DNA of 64,000 bases, from the NCBI GenBank assembly GCA_964537975.1, contig CAZIDP010000001.1, positions 124,001 through 188,000 of the forward strand, given 5' to 3'. Both the position numbers and the translations under genes were made by a program. The DNA is from SCBR16-9 sp964537975 (GTDB taxonomy: Bacteria; Hydrogenedentota; Hydrogenedentia; Hydrogenedentales; SCBR16-9). Position 1 is the stretch's first letter. Every line of letters begins with the position of its first letter. Shown in pieces: positions 52,077 through 62,452 of the stretch. The notes beneath the pieces were generated by a model. That model did not search any database and had not been told where the DNA came from. It was given only the letters and a program-made list of their open reading frames with translations.

Positions 52077-54671
52077 TCATGGCAATACAAGTCGTATTTG
52101 TTGTATTGGATTCTCGGCATCAAGATGTACTTCAACCTGACTTTGATCAACAAATACGTCCGGTTTGTATCCCGCCATGACGTAATAATTTCCGGGTACT
52201 ATGTTCTGAAAAATAAATTGGCCTTCATTGTCGGTTTCAAGAATTTTTGGCTCAAGTAACATTTTTTGTGCGTTCGCTTCAGTTTTATCAAGCAATGTTA
52301 CCTGCACTTTTGACATCACTCTGCCCTGTGGCGTGATCACCGTGCCGGATATGGTACCAATGGCCTCGGCATCAAGTTGTAACACAGGTATAAAATCCAA
52401 TATATTTTCTGTGTCAAAATCCAGAATTGCAGATTGTTGTTGCATCCTTCGTGCCTGCAACATCCCAACATCATCTGGCCGAATGCCCTGGAACTCAAAT
52501 GTTCCTTCAGCAGTACTACGTGTTTTAAGCAATCGAAAACTGTCGTCATCTCCATCATTGGCCACATGGCTTCGCAAATATATATTGGCACCTGGAACTC
52601 GGTTACCCACTTCATCCAAAACAATACCTTTTATGGAAATACCCCGGCAAAACACAAATTGCGGCCCTTGTTCTATGGTACGTCGCTCTTGCAGTGTTGT
52701 CTTGAATTCTGTATTTGTAATGTAATATTCAGGTAATTCATGTGATCGGATTGATATGATGTATTCTCCCGGGCGCAAACCTGTAAACCGGTAATAACCA
52801 GCCAGGTCCGTCGTATTGGTCATCAATAAATTCCCAGATAAGTCATAAAGATATACAGAAATATAAGGCACTCCAGTTTTTTCTTCACCATCAAAAACAA
52901 CTGTGCCCCGTATAGTTCCAGCGCGTTGTACCCGAATGTTGGGTAACTCAATATTGGCATCTGAAGCCAGATTTAATTCGATGTCATGATCCACGAGGTG
53001 ATAACGATCTGAATCAATATATAATCGGTACATACCAGGTCGGAGGTTTTCAAAATCAAATTCACCATTCGAATACGTACGCTTGCCCTGCTGCTCCATT
53101 CCAAGTTTCTTTTCTTCGACGACAATGCGCAGCCGAGACACAGGTAGATCATGTTCTCCGATAACAACACTACCCTGCAAACGCGCACCAGGCACCAACG
53201 TAATTATTTGCTCATTCAGATTCGTAGCCAAGGGCTGTGTAAGTGTTGGTGCCAGCTCATGTGAAAGCAACATGTAGCGCCAGGTTCCCTGAGCCAGACG
53301 CGACAATACAAAGCGCCCGTCCCCCATCGTGGTAGCACTGAAAAAACGATATGGGTAATCATCAATACTGGGATTGCCAATTTGAACCGGTATCACACGG
53401 ACATTTGAAACAGGATTTCCGGCAGCATCAAAAACCCGTCCCAAGAAGGCCACAGAAGGTACTAAATCCATAGAAAGCTCAGGGATTTCCCTGTTTTCCG
53501 AAAGGGTGAAAGTAGCCAGTGAGTGCAATAATCCATAGGTTGCACGCAAGACGAAATCACCATTATCTGGTAATACTCCAATCTCAAAGAATCCAAATTG
53601 GTTGGTGTGTGTTTCCCATTGTGGATCAAAATTACGATTTAAATTAGATAAGGTCGGGTTGTCCGGGACTGGGATTACTTCTAATTTCACTTCAGGCTTT
53701 GGATTGCCCTCAATATCTCGGACAATACCACGAACCATGCCTGTTCCCGCATCACGTCCTATAACATCTGATCTGTTTAGAAACATATTATTTTCTGGTA
53801 AGTCAAATGCCTCGGTGCCTGAAATATTTAAATTCCTGGGCTTGTTGCTCTCGGGAAACCAACCTTGCAGCGAACTGCCTTTACGGGAGCCCTTTTCTAT
53901 AGCTGCATCGCCATTGCCTGCCAATACCAGCAAACCAATATCCTGATGGTTTTCGAATGGATTCTCAGATGGTCCACCGCTTGAAACAAGCAATGCATTT
54001 AAAACATTTGGTTTGCTCAAATCTACATCGACTACTGCAAGCAGACAACGAATCAGGGTATTTTTTTGCAGGGGTAAAATCTCAAAAGGTAATTCATTCC
54101 ATGGAAATCGAATCTCAATATTGTATCCGACATCCGTAACAATGCCAACAGCTTCGATGGCACTTTCATCCCATAACAAATCTCCTCCCCTGGGATTGTT
54201 CAGCCAAACGGTTTCTCCAGTGGCAGAAATGGAAAATTCTATCAAAGCACCCATAGTTGTAGATGTAGCCTGCTCATCTGCCAGCACGATCTGAATACGG
54301 TCGTTTTCTCCCCACTCCCCATCAAAAAAGGCAATATCATCGTCGAAAACTTCAAAAGCAAAATACAGTGCATGATCATCCCAAAGACTATATACAATAA
54401 AACTGCAATCTTCCGGAGGAACAGAAGTGTTCAATGTCAACCAGTGTGCAGCTAAACTGTTTTCTGAACTGATGTGGTATCCTGGCAAGAAATATTCACC
54501 TGGAGATATTACGCCATCGAGTGTCGGAGAGATTTCGGTGTAATAAGAGACCAGCACATTGCCTGTTTCTTGCGCATTGACAGACAGACCAGTTATTGCA
54601 ATAAAAATAGATTGGATTGCAATAAAACCAAGTCGAATCAATCGGCCATTAACACACAGTGAATCACACAT
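52077..54671 (-). CDS. Secreted protein with CBM9/DOMON-like domain and six carboxypeptidase-regulatory-like repeats
   Basis: 864 residues. Signal peptide 1-33 (ending GLSVNA). A CBM9/DOMON-like domain (about 45-250) has PTLDGVISPGEY, HALYFAFEVFDDDIAFFDG and ENDRIQIVLADEQ. Six Ig-like carboxypeptidase regulatory repeats follow, recognisable as VRGIVRDIEGNPKPEVKLEV, FLGRVFDAAGNPVSNVRVIP, LQGSVVIGEHDLPVSRLRIV, IRGTVVFDGEEKTGVPYISV, IKGIVLDEVGNRVPGANIYL and ISGTVITPQGRVMSKVQVTL. Each ends in the F-x-F-x-x-L/I-x-P-G-x-Y type strand. There is no catalytic domain; it probably binds carbohydrate or serves as a surface adhesin or scaffold. GAGAG precedes the ATG. Confidence 0.82.
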   Translation of the reverse strand: MCDSLCVNGRLIRLGFIAIQSIFIAITGLSVNAQETGNVLVSYYTEISPTLDGVISPGEYFLPGYHISSENSLAAHWLTLNTSVPPEDCSFIVYSLWDDHALYFAFEVFDDDIAFFDGEWGENDRIQIVLADEQATSTTMGALIEFSISATGETVWLNNPRGGDLLWDESAIEAVGIVTDVGYNIEIRFPWNELPFEILPLQKNTLIRCLLAVVDVDLSKPNVLNALLVSSGGPSENPFENHQDIGLLVLAGNGDAAIEKGSRKGSSLQGWFPESNKPRNLNISGTEAFDLPENNMFLNRSDVIGRDAGTGMVRGIVRDIEGNPKPEVKLEVIPVPDNPTLSNLNRNFDPQWETHTNQFGFFEIGVLPDNGDFVLRATYGLLHSLATFTLSENREIPELSMDLVPSVAFLGRVFDAAGNPVSNVRVIPVQIGNPSIDDYPYRFFSATTMGDGRFVLSRLAQGTWRYMLLSHELAPTLTQPLATNLNEQIITLVPGARLQGSVVIGEHDLPVSRLRIVVEEKKLGMEQQGKRTYSNGEFDFENLRPGMYRLYIDSDRYHLVDHDIELNLASDANIELPNIRVQRAGTIRGTVVFDGEEKTGVPYISVYLYDLSGNLLMTNTTDLAGYYRFTGLRPGEYIISIRSHELPEYYITNTEFKTTLQERRTIEQGPQFVFCRGISIKGIVLDEVGNRVPGANIYLRSHVANDGDDDSFRLLKTRSTAEGTFEFQGIRPDDVGMLQARRMQQQSAILDFDTENILDFIPVLQLDAEAIGTISGTVITPQGRVMSKVQVTLLDKTEANAQKMLLEPKILETDNEGQFIFQNIVPGNYYVMAGYKPDVFVDQSQVEVHLDAENPIQQIRLVLP

Positions 54672-54939
54672 TTCATTACTCTCTTATAGAATGCTGCATT
54701 TTCGTTTATAATAACCGGAAAAAAAGAAAAGAAGTCTTTTCAAACCCCATAAACAGAAATTTTGGGCTGCCTTTGAACAATCACCCCTGATTCCTGAATA
54801 CTTGCTAGAAATTTTATTATACATACCTGCTAAATTTTTCACAATTTGAAAGTTAACAAAAAACACCAAAGAGATAACTTGCTCGTGGTATGTAAAAGCG
54901 AATAGCATGATGCACAGAAACAGGGACCCAGCCCTTATA

Positions 54940-56088
54940 TCATGAACCAATGCGCTCTTGAGCTGGTAAAATGGTAGAATACAGTGCTTTTATCGACTTT
55001 GCCTGGAGCGGTAAAGCGAATTCCGTTACTGCCGTAGTACGTGCAGCCATTCCCAGTGCATGGCGTAGTCCACGGTTCTCACCAAGACGAAGCATTGAAG
55101 AAACCAGTGCATCTTTATTTAACTCGGTATGCAACCCATTGATATCATGCGTAACAAGCTCCTTCAACATGCTTGTTGTATTTGACACGATAACTGGTCG
55201 CGCCATAGACATCAATTCCCGTACTGCACGACAGGTACCATCGGTGCCCGGTACCAGATAAACCCCGGCATCCAGGCTGCGTAGCATCCCAACGTAATCA
55301 TCACCTTCCAGATATCCCACACAATGCACTTTATCCGACATACCCAATGCAGCAACAGGTTGCATGACCACTTTCTGTTGGTGTGTTCCACGACCAATGA
55401 GGACCAAATGTGATTCAGGCATATGTGAAGTCAATTCTTTGAATGCCTGTAGTAGGACTTCGAATTTACGATGAGGTTGCATGCGTGCAACGGCGCCTAC
55501 GACAAAGGCATTGGAAGGAATACGCCATCTTCTGCGCCCATCCGGAAGCATTCGCTCAGGGTCGAACCTGACCGTATCGATTGCAGTGGGTATATGAAGA
55601 CATTGATCCGGGGGAATACCAAATGAATGCACCGTATGCTTCGCACAAAATGCAGAAGGTGCAATGATTCGACTGGTATTTTTCAACAATAAATTGTGGC
55701 GTCGGCTGTTCGGGAACCCATCGCCGTTATAGCATGAGCGAATCAGGGGGGTTCCCAGCCTGGTCGCTGCCTGCAAGGCAATATGATGATCATTATCAAG
55801 ATGGCAATGGATGATATCATAGGGATGCTCTCGCAAATAGGCGATAAGAGAATAGCTGTCAAGCCGGTTCCACCACCAATGCCGATGTTTCCGCAATCGA
55901 AATTTCAATATAGGCTCGATGCCACGGTCTCTTGCAGTCTCGACTAATTTGTTTATTTGTTGCTCTGTGCCCGGAGCACAAGCAAAATCTGCCTCCACAC
56001 CCAATTCTCTTAATGCGAGACATAAATTCAACGCTGGCTCTGCCGGTCCCGTCCACTTGTGATTGCTAAAAAGGTGTAGTACCCGCAT
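54940..56088 (-). CDS. Family 4-type glycosyltransferase
   Basis: A 382-residue GT-B transferase. It begins MRVLHLFSNHKWTGPAEPAL with the acceptor loop, then RIIAPSAFCAKHTVHSFGIP at the domain linker. The donor half shows VVGAVARMQPHRKFEVLLQA and VPGTDGTCRAVRELMSMARP, the E-x7-E region (Arg-Glu helix). Probably used in surface polysaccharide or glycolipid synthesis. It lies 31 bases downstream of smc on the same strand and may be read through from it. It is unrelated in detail to the transferase at 6174-7289. Confidence 0.88.
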   Translation of the reverse strand: MRVLHLFSNHKWTGPAEPALNLCLALRELGVEADFACAPGTEQQINKLVETARDRGIEPILKFRLRKHRHWWWNRLDSYSLIAYLREHPYDIIHCHLDNDHHIALQAATRLGTPLIRSCYNGDGFPNSRRHNLLLKNTSRIIAPSAFCAKHTVHSFGIPPDQCLHIPTAIDTVRFDPERMLPDGRRRWRIPSNAFVVGAVARMQPHRKFEVLLQAFKELTSHMPESHLVLIGRGTHQQKVVMQPVAALGMSDKVHCVGYLEGDDYVGMLRSLDAGVYLVPGTDGTCRAVRELMSMARPVIVSNTTSMLKELVTHDINGLHTELNKDALVSSMLRLGENRGLRHALGMAARTTAVTEFALPLQAKSIKALYSTILPAQERIGS

Positions 56089-56119
56089 CTTGAATCAGTA
56101 TTTTCTGGTTAGGTTACAC

Positions 56120-59100
56120 TTATGCGGCATTGCCTGCCTCACCCATTTCATCTATCAATACCGATACCAGTTGCGATACCCCCCGTTCTTGCTGGGTGAC
56201 ACCAAAAAGCGCGTTGGCTCTGGCCATGGTTTGTTTGTTGTGTGTGATGATAATAAATTGGCTTCTGTCTGTAAATTCATCTACCAACCCCAGAAAGCGA
56301 CCGATATTGGCATCGTCCAATGGGGCATCAACTTCATCGAGCACACAGAAAGGACTGGGTTTTGCCTTGAATATGCTGAACAACAAGGCAATGGCAGTCA
56401 TGGCTTGTTCGCCACCGGACAATAGAGAAATAGATTGTGGTTTTTTCCCGGGGGGCCGGGCCTCAATTTCTATACCACTTTCCAATGGATCATTTTCATC
56501 TACCAGATAAACACGTGCTTGTCCTCCATTGAACAAGCGACGGAAATAATTTTTAAAACATTCCCCTACTTCATTGAAAGTTTGCATGAACATGACCTTG
56601 ATGGTTTCATCGATACGCTCGACGACATCAAGCAAGGTTTGTCGGGCCTTCTTCAGGTCTTCATCCTGCGTGAGAAGAAATTGCTCCCGTTGCTCCAGTG
56701 CTTCATATTCCTCGATTGCCATAAGGTTTACGTTTCCAAGTTTTTGCAACTCTTTACGATATCCCTGAATCAGTTTTTCGCGTTCATCTTCATCATATTC
56801 ATCCTGACCTACCTCATCTTCTGTCAGCGACGCAAGGGCCAGATTGTATTCTTCCAAGATGCGCTCCTGAAAAAACGTGACTCGGTCCTCCCGTTGTGAA
56901 AGGGCCAACTCAAGGGTATGAACTTTCTTCTGACTGGTTGAAAGCTCTTCTCTTAATTTTTTCAGTCGCTTGTTGACCGATTCCAAATCATCCAGCAATA
57001 CCTGTTGGTCTTTTTGCGAATCAAGAACCAGTGCGTGAGCCTCTTCTTTCGATTCCGATAATGCTTTTATCTGGTCTATGTTGTCAGCAACCCCTGCCTC
57101 CAGGTCTTTAACTTTCACCTCCAACTCCTGTGCCAATGCCAGGCGTCGTTCTACATCCGCTACGATCTCCTGATGCTGATGCTGCTCACGTATACGGTTG
57201 CGCTGTGCTTCTTCTACACGCTCGTTCAAAGATGCCAGTTGAACACGAAGATCAGCAAGCTCATTACCCAATTGAGCCAACGCTTGTTTTGCCAATTGCA
57301 CGGATTCACGAGCAGAAATTTCACGCTGAATGAAGGTCTCTTGTGCCTGCTCCATTTCAAGAATTCGGGCTTCAACCGCTTTTTTTCTGGATTCCAAAGT
57401 GATTTGCTCATTTACAAGGGAGTCTCGACTTTGCCCCAACTGTTGACCGGACTGTGTCAAGCTGTCCAGTTCTGTAGTCAACCGTGCTAATGCCACCCCG
57501 GATTCATTGAGTGCTTGCCGGTGTTGCTGTTCCAACTCTTCCAGATTGTTAATCTCCTGAGCCAGAGCCTGGGAACGGGTGGTCAACTGCTGTGCTTCCG
57601 CCATCAATGTGCCTACTCGTTTTGTGGCAGCATCAACTGAACGCTCTAATTCTTCAATTTCTGCGGTTCTTCCGAGCAATCCGGTGTTGTCATTTCGTGT
57701 ACGACCACCGGTAACTGCGCCAGCAGAAGAAACTACTTCGCCATCTAGTGTGACCAATCGGGGAAACCGACGTTCTTTTCTTGCTATATGTATGGCATCA
57801 TCGATGGTTTCCACGATAACGGTATTGTATAGGAGATACTCCAAAGCAGGCATGATGCGGGATTCACATTGCACAAAATTGATTGCTTTTCCGACGACAC
57901 CGCGATAGCCCTGCAACGTATCCGAGTCATCGCGATTACTGCTGCGAATGGTATCCAGGGGAAGAAAGGTGACACGACCGGCACGGTGTTCTTTTAGAAA
58001 GCCGATGGCTGATTTTGCGTCTTCAGCTTGATCAACGACTACATTATTTACATTACCACCCAGTGCTGCTTCAATAGCTTGTCCATACTCTTTTTCGGTC
58101 GACAACAAATCACCTACCGGGCCAATCACTCCTGAGACTTCACGCATGTTGTGCTGTTTGGCCTTCATGATTGCGCGTACGCCGACAGCAAACCCTTCAT
58201 AGCTGTCACGTAACTCGCGTAATGAGTTCAGCCTGGCTTCCTGGCTGCTTTTCTTTTCACGCAGATTCTGCCACTCATCATTCAGTTCTGTTACACGTGC
58301 CACCACCTTCTTTCGGTCTTCTTGCGCCGCCTGCCGCTTTTCTACTGTATTTGTCAATGCAAGCTGGTTTGTATCATGTTGCTTCTGTCCTGTTTCAACC
58401 TGGGCTTGCAGATCATTCAAGCGTGCATTTTGTGTCGTTTCACGGTCATAAATACCACTCAGTTGTTGCGCAATATTTTGCAGGCCAACACCGATGGTTT
58501 CCAATTCAGTCTGGGCACGATTACGCTGGTTCAGGGTGTCTATCGATTCGGTACGTATCTGTTCCAGGGCCTTGTCGGCATTATCCGCTTTCTGGACGCC
58601 TTCATTGTATTCTTCCTGCTTTGCCGAAAAAGCCTGTTGTGCCTCCATGATTTCATTACCCAGGCTAGTCGCCTGCTCATCGGTTTCTCCCTGGGTGTGT
58701 TGCAGAGAGTTGGCTTTTTCAAGGAGTTCTTCACGCTCCTTCAGGGCTTCATCTCCCCGATTACGCGCAAAGTCTATTTCCTTTCGCAGTAAAGCTATCT
58801 GATTTTCTAAACGCTCCAATTCCGAATTGACCTGATGTTCTCCCTCACGCCGATTCATGAGTTCGCGTTCAAGTTCAATCCGTTTCAAATTCTGGGCTTC
58901 GACATGCGCATCCAGCTTCTCACACTCTGTAGTTTGCTTTTGATACAAATCGCGGACGTCAGTGTACTGTGCCTGCAGGTCTTGAATCTCTCCAGTAAGC
59001 TCATTGAAATGGAGCCAGGCATTGCGTATTTCCAGTTCGCGCAGCGCCTCGGACAATTCGCGATGGCGCATGGCCGCATTCACCTGACGTTTCAACGCAC

Positions 59101-59707
59101 GCATTTGCCGCTGTACTTCTTGTATGATGTCATTCAGACGCAAGAGGTTTTGCTCGGCAGATTCCAGTTTGCGCATGGCTACGCGCTTGCGGGATTTGTA
59201 TTTGATTATTCCCGCAGCTTCTTCAAACAGGTATCGGCGGTCTTCTGGTTTTGAGCTCAACACCAGGTCTATTTTGCCTTGTCCAATCAAAGAATAGGCA
59301 TTCGTGCCGATACCAGTGTCCATAAACATGTCCTGGATATCTCGGAGTCGACAAGGAGCTTTATTGATGCAATACTCGCTCTCCCCGGAACGGTAAACCC
59401 TGCGGGTCACTTGAATTTCTGCAAAGTCGAGGGGTAATTTGCCGTCGGCGTTGTCAAATGTCAGTGTCACTTCGGCCATACCGGTTGGCGACCGATGTTC
59501 ACTTCCATTGAATATAACGTCTTGCATGTGTGCACCACGCAGGGCCTTGGCACTTTGTTCACCCAGACTCCACCGCAGTGCATCGAGAATATTGCTTTTT
59601 CCACAGCCATTGGGACCGACAATGGCAGTAATGCCAGCATCCAGGTTTAAATGCGTACGATCGGCAAATGATTTAAACCCCAACATTTCAATTTGCTTAA
59701 AATACAT
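56120..59707 (-). CDS. smc: Chromosome segregation ATPase SMC
   Basis: A 1195-residue condensin core subunit. The N-terminal Walker A is GPNGCGKSNILDALRW (31-46). Long coiled coils (about 170-510 and 670-1010) flank a hinge (about 520-660) with GVIGPVGDLLSTEKEYGQAI and the Gly-rich AVTGGRTRN. The C-terminal ABC signature is SLLSGGEQAMTAIALLFS and Walker B is FCVLDEVDAPLDDANI. It compacts and resolves chromosomes with ScpA and ScpB, which are not in this window. Length is normal and the frame is intact. GGAAG lies upstream of the ATG. The genes rny, ymdB and smc run in that order on one strand. Confidence 0.97.
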   Translation of the reverse strand: MYFKQIEMLGFKSFADRTHLNLDAGITAIVGPNGCGKSNILDALRWSLGEQSAKALRGAHMQDVIFNGSEHRSPTGMAEVTLTFDNADGKLPLDFAEIQVTRRVYRSGESEYCINKAPCRLRDIQDMFMDTGIGTNAYSLIGQGKIDLVLSSKPEDRRYLFEEAAGIIKYKSRKRVAMRKLESAEQNLLRLNDIIQEVQRQMRALKRQVNAAMRHRELSEALRELEIRNAWLHFNELTGEIQDLQAQYTDVRDLYQKQTTECEKLDAHVEAQNLKRIELERELMNRREGEHQVNSELERLENQIALLRKEIDFARNRGDEALKEREELLEKANSLQHTQGETDEQATSLGNEIMEAQQAFSAKQEEYNEGVQKADNADKALEQIRTESIDTLNQRNRAQTELETIGVGLQNIAQQLSGIYDRETTQNARLNDLQAQVETGQKQHDTNQLALTNTVEKRQAAQEDRKKVVARVTELNDEWQNLREKKSSQEARLNSLRELRDSYEGFAVGVRAIMKAKQHNMREVSGVIGPVGDLLSTEKEYGQAIEAALGGNVNNVVVDQAEDAKSAIGFLKEHRAGRVTFLPLDTIRSSNRDDSDTLQGYRGVVGKAINFVQCESRIMPALEYLLYNTVIVETIDDAIHIARKERRFPRLVTLDGEVVSSAGAVTGGRTRNDNTGLLGRTAEIEELERSVDAATKRVGTLMAEAQQLTTRSQALAQEINNLEELEQQHRQALNESGVALARLTTELDSLTQSGQQLGQSRDSLVNEQITLESRKKAVEARILEMEQAQETFIQREISARESVQLAKQALAQLGNELADLRVQLASLNERVEEAQRNRIREQHQHQEIVADVERRLALAQELEVKVKDLEAGVADNIDQIKALSESKEEAHALVLDSQKDQQVLLDDLESVNKRLKKLREELSTSQKKVHTLELALSQREDRVTFFQERILEEYNLALASLTEDEVGQDEYDEDEREKLIQGYRKELQKLGNVNLMAIEEYEALEQREQFLLTQDEDLKKARQTLLDVVERIDETIKVMFMQTFNEVGECFKNYFRRLFNGGQARVYLVDENDPLESGIEIEARPPGKKPQSISLLSGGEQAMTAIALLFSIFKAKPSPFCVLDEVDAPLDDANIGRFLGLVDEFTDRSQFIIITHNKQTMARANALFGVTQQERGVSQLVSVLIDEMGEAGNAA

Positions 59708-59831
59708 GTATCTTCCGGTTAGCGTAATTGCTGCTTATAGCAAGTGTATTGTGTATTGTTAAAGGCATTCATTCAGATGCGCTAATTGTGGTGTTTCAAA
59801 GCACGTCCATTAATTTGCATCTGGGGGCAAC

Positions 59832-60608
59832 TTATTCGTGAAGCATGAAACGTTCAATAGATGTTGTTTGTCCGGATGCATCATTCACTTTTAAAAGGAC
59901 AGCACAGAATACCGCCGGACCACCAGCAACCTCAAATTTTTCTGGCATACCAGTAATGAAACGGTTAATAACCTTGTCACGTATTGTACCAATCACAGAA
60001 TCCCTTGGCCCACACATACCAACATCACATTGAAATGCTGTTCCACCGGGCATTATCCAAGTATCAGCCGTTTGTACATGGGTATGGGTTCCAAGTACCG
60101 CAGAGCAACACCCATCAAGATGCCATCCCAAGGCGATTTTTTCCGATGTTGCCTCGGCATGAAAGTCCACCAGCACTACCGGTGTCTCGGATTGCAATGC
60201 AGAAACCTCGCGTTCTCCCCTTAAAAAGGGGCACTCATTGGGTTCCATATAAATACGACCAATCAGGTTTACGACGCCCAACTTGCGTCCATCAGGCAAG
60301 GTCAATACCATGCTTCCACGCCCCGGAACACCGGGTGGGTAATTTGCAGGGCGAACAAGTGGATACCGGTCCAAGGCATGAATTAACACATTTTTTCGCC
60401 AGGTATGGTTGCCCATAGTAAACCCATGAACACCAAGCTTCATCAGTTCATCGAGCACATCGGGTGTTGTGCCCAGTCCACCAGCAGAATTTTCAGCATT
60501 GGCAATCACAAAGTCTATCGGTTTATCGGCAAGTAACTCGGGCAGAAAATGCGCAACTGCACGTCTGCCCGGTTTACCTACAATATCACCAATAAATAGT
60601 ATGTTCAT
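59832..60608 (-). CDS. ymdB: YmdB-type metallophosphoesterase (TIGR00282)
   Basis: A 258-residue dinuclear phosphodiesterase related to B. subtilis YmdB, which acts on 2',3'-cyclic nucleotides and influences RNA turnover and multicellular behaviour. Ligand motifs: FIGDIVGKPGR (Asp), NAENSAGG (Glu/Asn), MGNHTW (Asn/His), VDFHAEATSEK (His) and GTHTHVQTAD (two His). Length fits the family. It sits 60 bases downstream of rny, the classic neighbour of this gene in many phyla, so they are probably an operon. Confidence 0.94.
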   Translation of the reverse strand: MNILFIGDIVGKPGRRAVAHFLPELLADKPIDFVIANAENSAGGLGTTPDVLDELMKLGVHGFTMGNHTWRKNVLIHALDRYPLVRPANYPPGVPGRGSMVLTLPDGRKLGVVNLIGRIYMEPNECPFLRGEREVSALQSETPVVLVDFHAEATSEKIALGWHLDGCCSAVLGTHTHVQTADTWIMPGGTAFQCDVGMCGPRDSVIGTIRDKVINRFITGMPEKFEVAGGPAVFCAVLLKVNDASGQTTSIERFMLHE

Positions 60609-60668
60609 GTAGTGATTAAAATGCTCCTGGCCTGCTATGCTGCCGGTATATTTGATAACCTTGCATAG

Positions 60669-62231
60669 TTATTTTGCCATCTCGATAGAACGTGTTTCCC
60701 GAATGACCGTCACTCGAATCTGGCCGGGATAGGTCATTTCAGATTCTATCCGCCGTGCTACATCACGTGCCATTTGCGCCGCTTCTGCATCATTGATTGC
60801 GTCTGGTTGCACGACCAGGCGCACTTCACGACCAGCCTGAATGGCATAAGCTTTGTCAACACCGGTGAATTCACGTGAGATAGTTTCCAGTTGTTCCAGC
60901 CGTTTGATATAGTGCTGCATGGTTTCGCTTCGGGCACCCGGGCGGGAAGCAGACATGGCATCCGCCGCTTGCACCAGAACTGCCGTCAGGGAATTCATGG
61001 GCATTTCACTGTGGTGCGCGCCAACCGCATTGGCAATTATCTCACTTTCGCCATGCCGTTTAGCCACTTCATATCCCAGAATTGCATGAGAACCTTCTAC
61101 CTCATGCGTCAACGCTTTGCCCATGTCATGAATCAACCCGGCTCGTTTTGCTTCATGGATATTGCAACCCAATTCTGCTGCCATCAATCCAGTCAAGTGA
61201 GCAACTTCCTGTGAATGCTTCAAAACATTCTGGCCGTAGGACGTACGAAAACTCAAGCGCCCTAATAGCCGTATAATTTCCGGATGCAATCCATGAACAT
61301 CCACTTCAAAACTAGCCGCCTCGCCGCGTTCCTTAATGGTTTGATCCATTTCTTCCGAAACTTTTTCAACCATTTCTTCAATACGGGCGGGGTGGATTCT
61401 GCCATCTTGTATTAACCGTTCCAAAGTAATACGGGCGACCTGGCGTCGAATGGGGTCAAATCCAGATAGAATTACTGCTTCCGGGGTGTCATCTATGATG
61501 ACATTGATTCCTGTTGCATTTTCGAGTGCTCTGATATTTCGCCCTTCACGCCCGATGATGCGCCCCTTCATTTCATCATTTGGCAGGTTTACTACGGATA
61601 CCGTTGTTTCTGCGACATGGTCCGAAGCACAACGCCCTATAGCCTCACCAATGATCCAGCGGGCTTTCTTCTCAGAATTTTCTTTTAATTCATCTTCAAC
61701 GCGTTTCAATCGTAATGCACAATCCCGTTTTACTTCGTTTTCTAACAAAGTAAACAATTCTTTACGGGCTTGCTCAGCTGTCAAACCTGAAATTGCTTCC
61801 AACTTCTCTGTTTGCTGTTGAATAATTCTATCAATTTGCTCTTTTTCCGCTTCTTGTGCCTTTTCTCGGCGAATCAAGTCTCGTTCTTGTTGGTTTAATT
61901 GACCTGTCGTTCTATCCAGTTCTACAGCACGTTTGTCCAAGAGGTCTTCCTTGGATACCAGCCGTTTCTCAATAGATGCTATTTCTTTTCTTTGTTCACG
62001 TCCTTCTTGTTCGAGTTTAGCGCGGAGATTTATCTCCAGTTCTTTAACATTTGTTTTGGCATCACGCATCATGGAAGCCATTTCGCGCTCAGCATTGGAA
62101 ATCAGTTGCGCAGCATCTCTACGGGCACTCCCCATGAGATTCCTGCCCAATATACGGGCCAAAATCATGGTTATAAAAGAGCCTGTGAGAATACCTACAA
62201 CGATCCAGATAAGGATCATTGGATCAATCAT
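60669..62231 (-). CDS. rny: Ribonuclease Y
   Basis: A 520-residue membrane-anchored endoribonuclease that initiates mRNA decay. Layout: an N-terminal membrane helix (about 5-25), a long charged coiled coil (about 35-190), a KH RNA-binding domain (GRIIGREGRNIRALENATG, about 223-241), and an HD domain with His339 (VLKHSQEVAHLTG), His368-Asp369 (IHDMGKA) and GAHHSEMPMNS. All catalytic residues are kept. GGAGG lies about 8 nt before the ATG at 62231. ymdB follows in the same transcript. Confidence 0.97.
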   Translation of the reverse strand: MIDPMILIWIVVGILTGSFITMILARILGRNLMGSARRDAAQLISNAEREMASMMRDAKTNVKELEINLRAKLEQEGREQRKEIASIEKRLVSKEDLLDKRAVELDRTTGQLNQQERDLIRREKAQEAEKEQIDRIIQQQTEKLEAISGLTAEQARKELFTLLENEVKRDCALRLKRVEDELKENSEKKARWIIGEAIGRCASDHVAETTVSVVNLPNDEMKGRIIGREGRNIRALENATGINVIIDDTPEAVILSGFDPIRRQVARITLERLIQDGRIHPARIEEMVEKVSEEMDQTIKERGEAASFEVDVHGLHPEIIRLLGRLSFRTSYGQNVLKHSQEVAHLTGLMAAELGCNIHEAKRAGLIHDMGKALTHEVEGSHAILGYEVAKRHGESEIIANAVGAHHSEMPMNSLTAVLVQAADAMSASRPGARSETMQHYIKRLEQLETISREFTGVDKAYAIQAGREVRLVVQPDAINDAEAAQMARDVARRIESEMTYPGQIRVTVIRETRSIEMAK

Positions 62232-62308
62232 CTAAATACCTCCATCCTAATAAGGAATGAGCCTATAGTGTTCCCGGTGGAGGCAAGAGGGTTGATTAAG
62301 GAATGTTG

Positions 62309-62452
62309 TTAATGAATTGGCAAAGCATATGCAACGGCAAGGGTATCCTTACCACCGATTTGGCGCAACATTTTATTCTTATGCGCATGAACCGCATGCT
62401 TTACACAATGTATAAATATGGATACACGTCCCATTCTGGTGCGTGTTGTCAT
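62309..62452 (-). CDS. Possible 47-residue basic small protein upstream of rny
   Basis: A minus-strand ATG frame of 47 residues ending in ALPIH, rich in Arg, Lys and His (MTTRTRMGRVSIFIH, HKNKMLRQIGGKD). AAGGA lies 8 nt upstream of the ATG, a better ribosome-binding site than those of several large genes here. It is on the same strand as rny and the sigma-54 regulator. No family was recognised; it could be spurious. The rest of the 62232-62690 interval is AT-rich and holds nothing else recognised. Confidence 0.3.
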   Translation of the reverse strand: MTTRTRMGRVSIFIHCVKHAVHAHKNKMLRQIGGKDTLAVAYALPIH

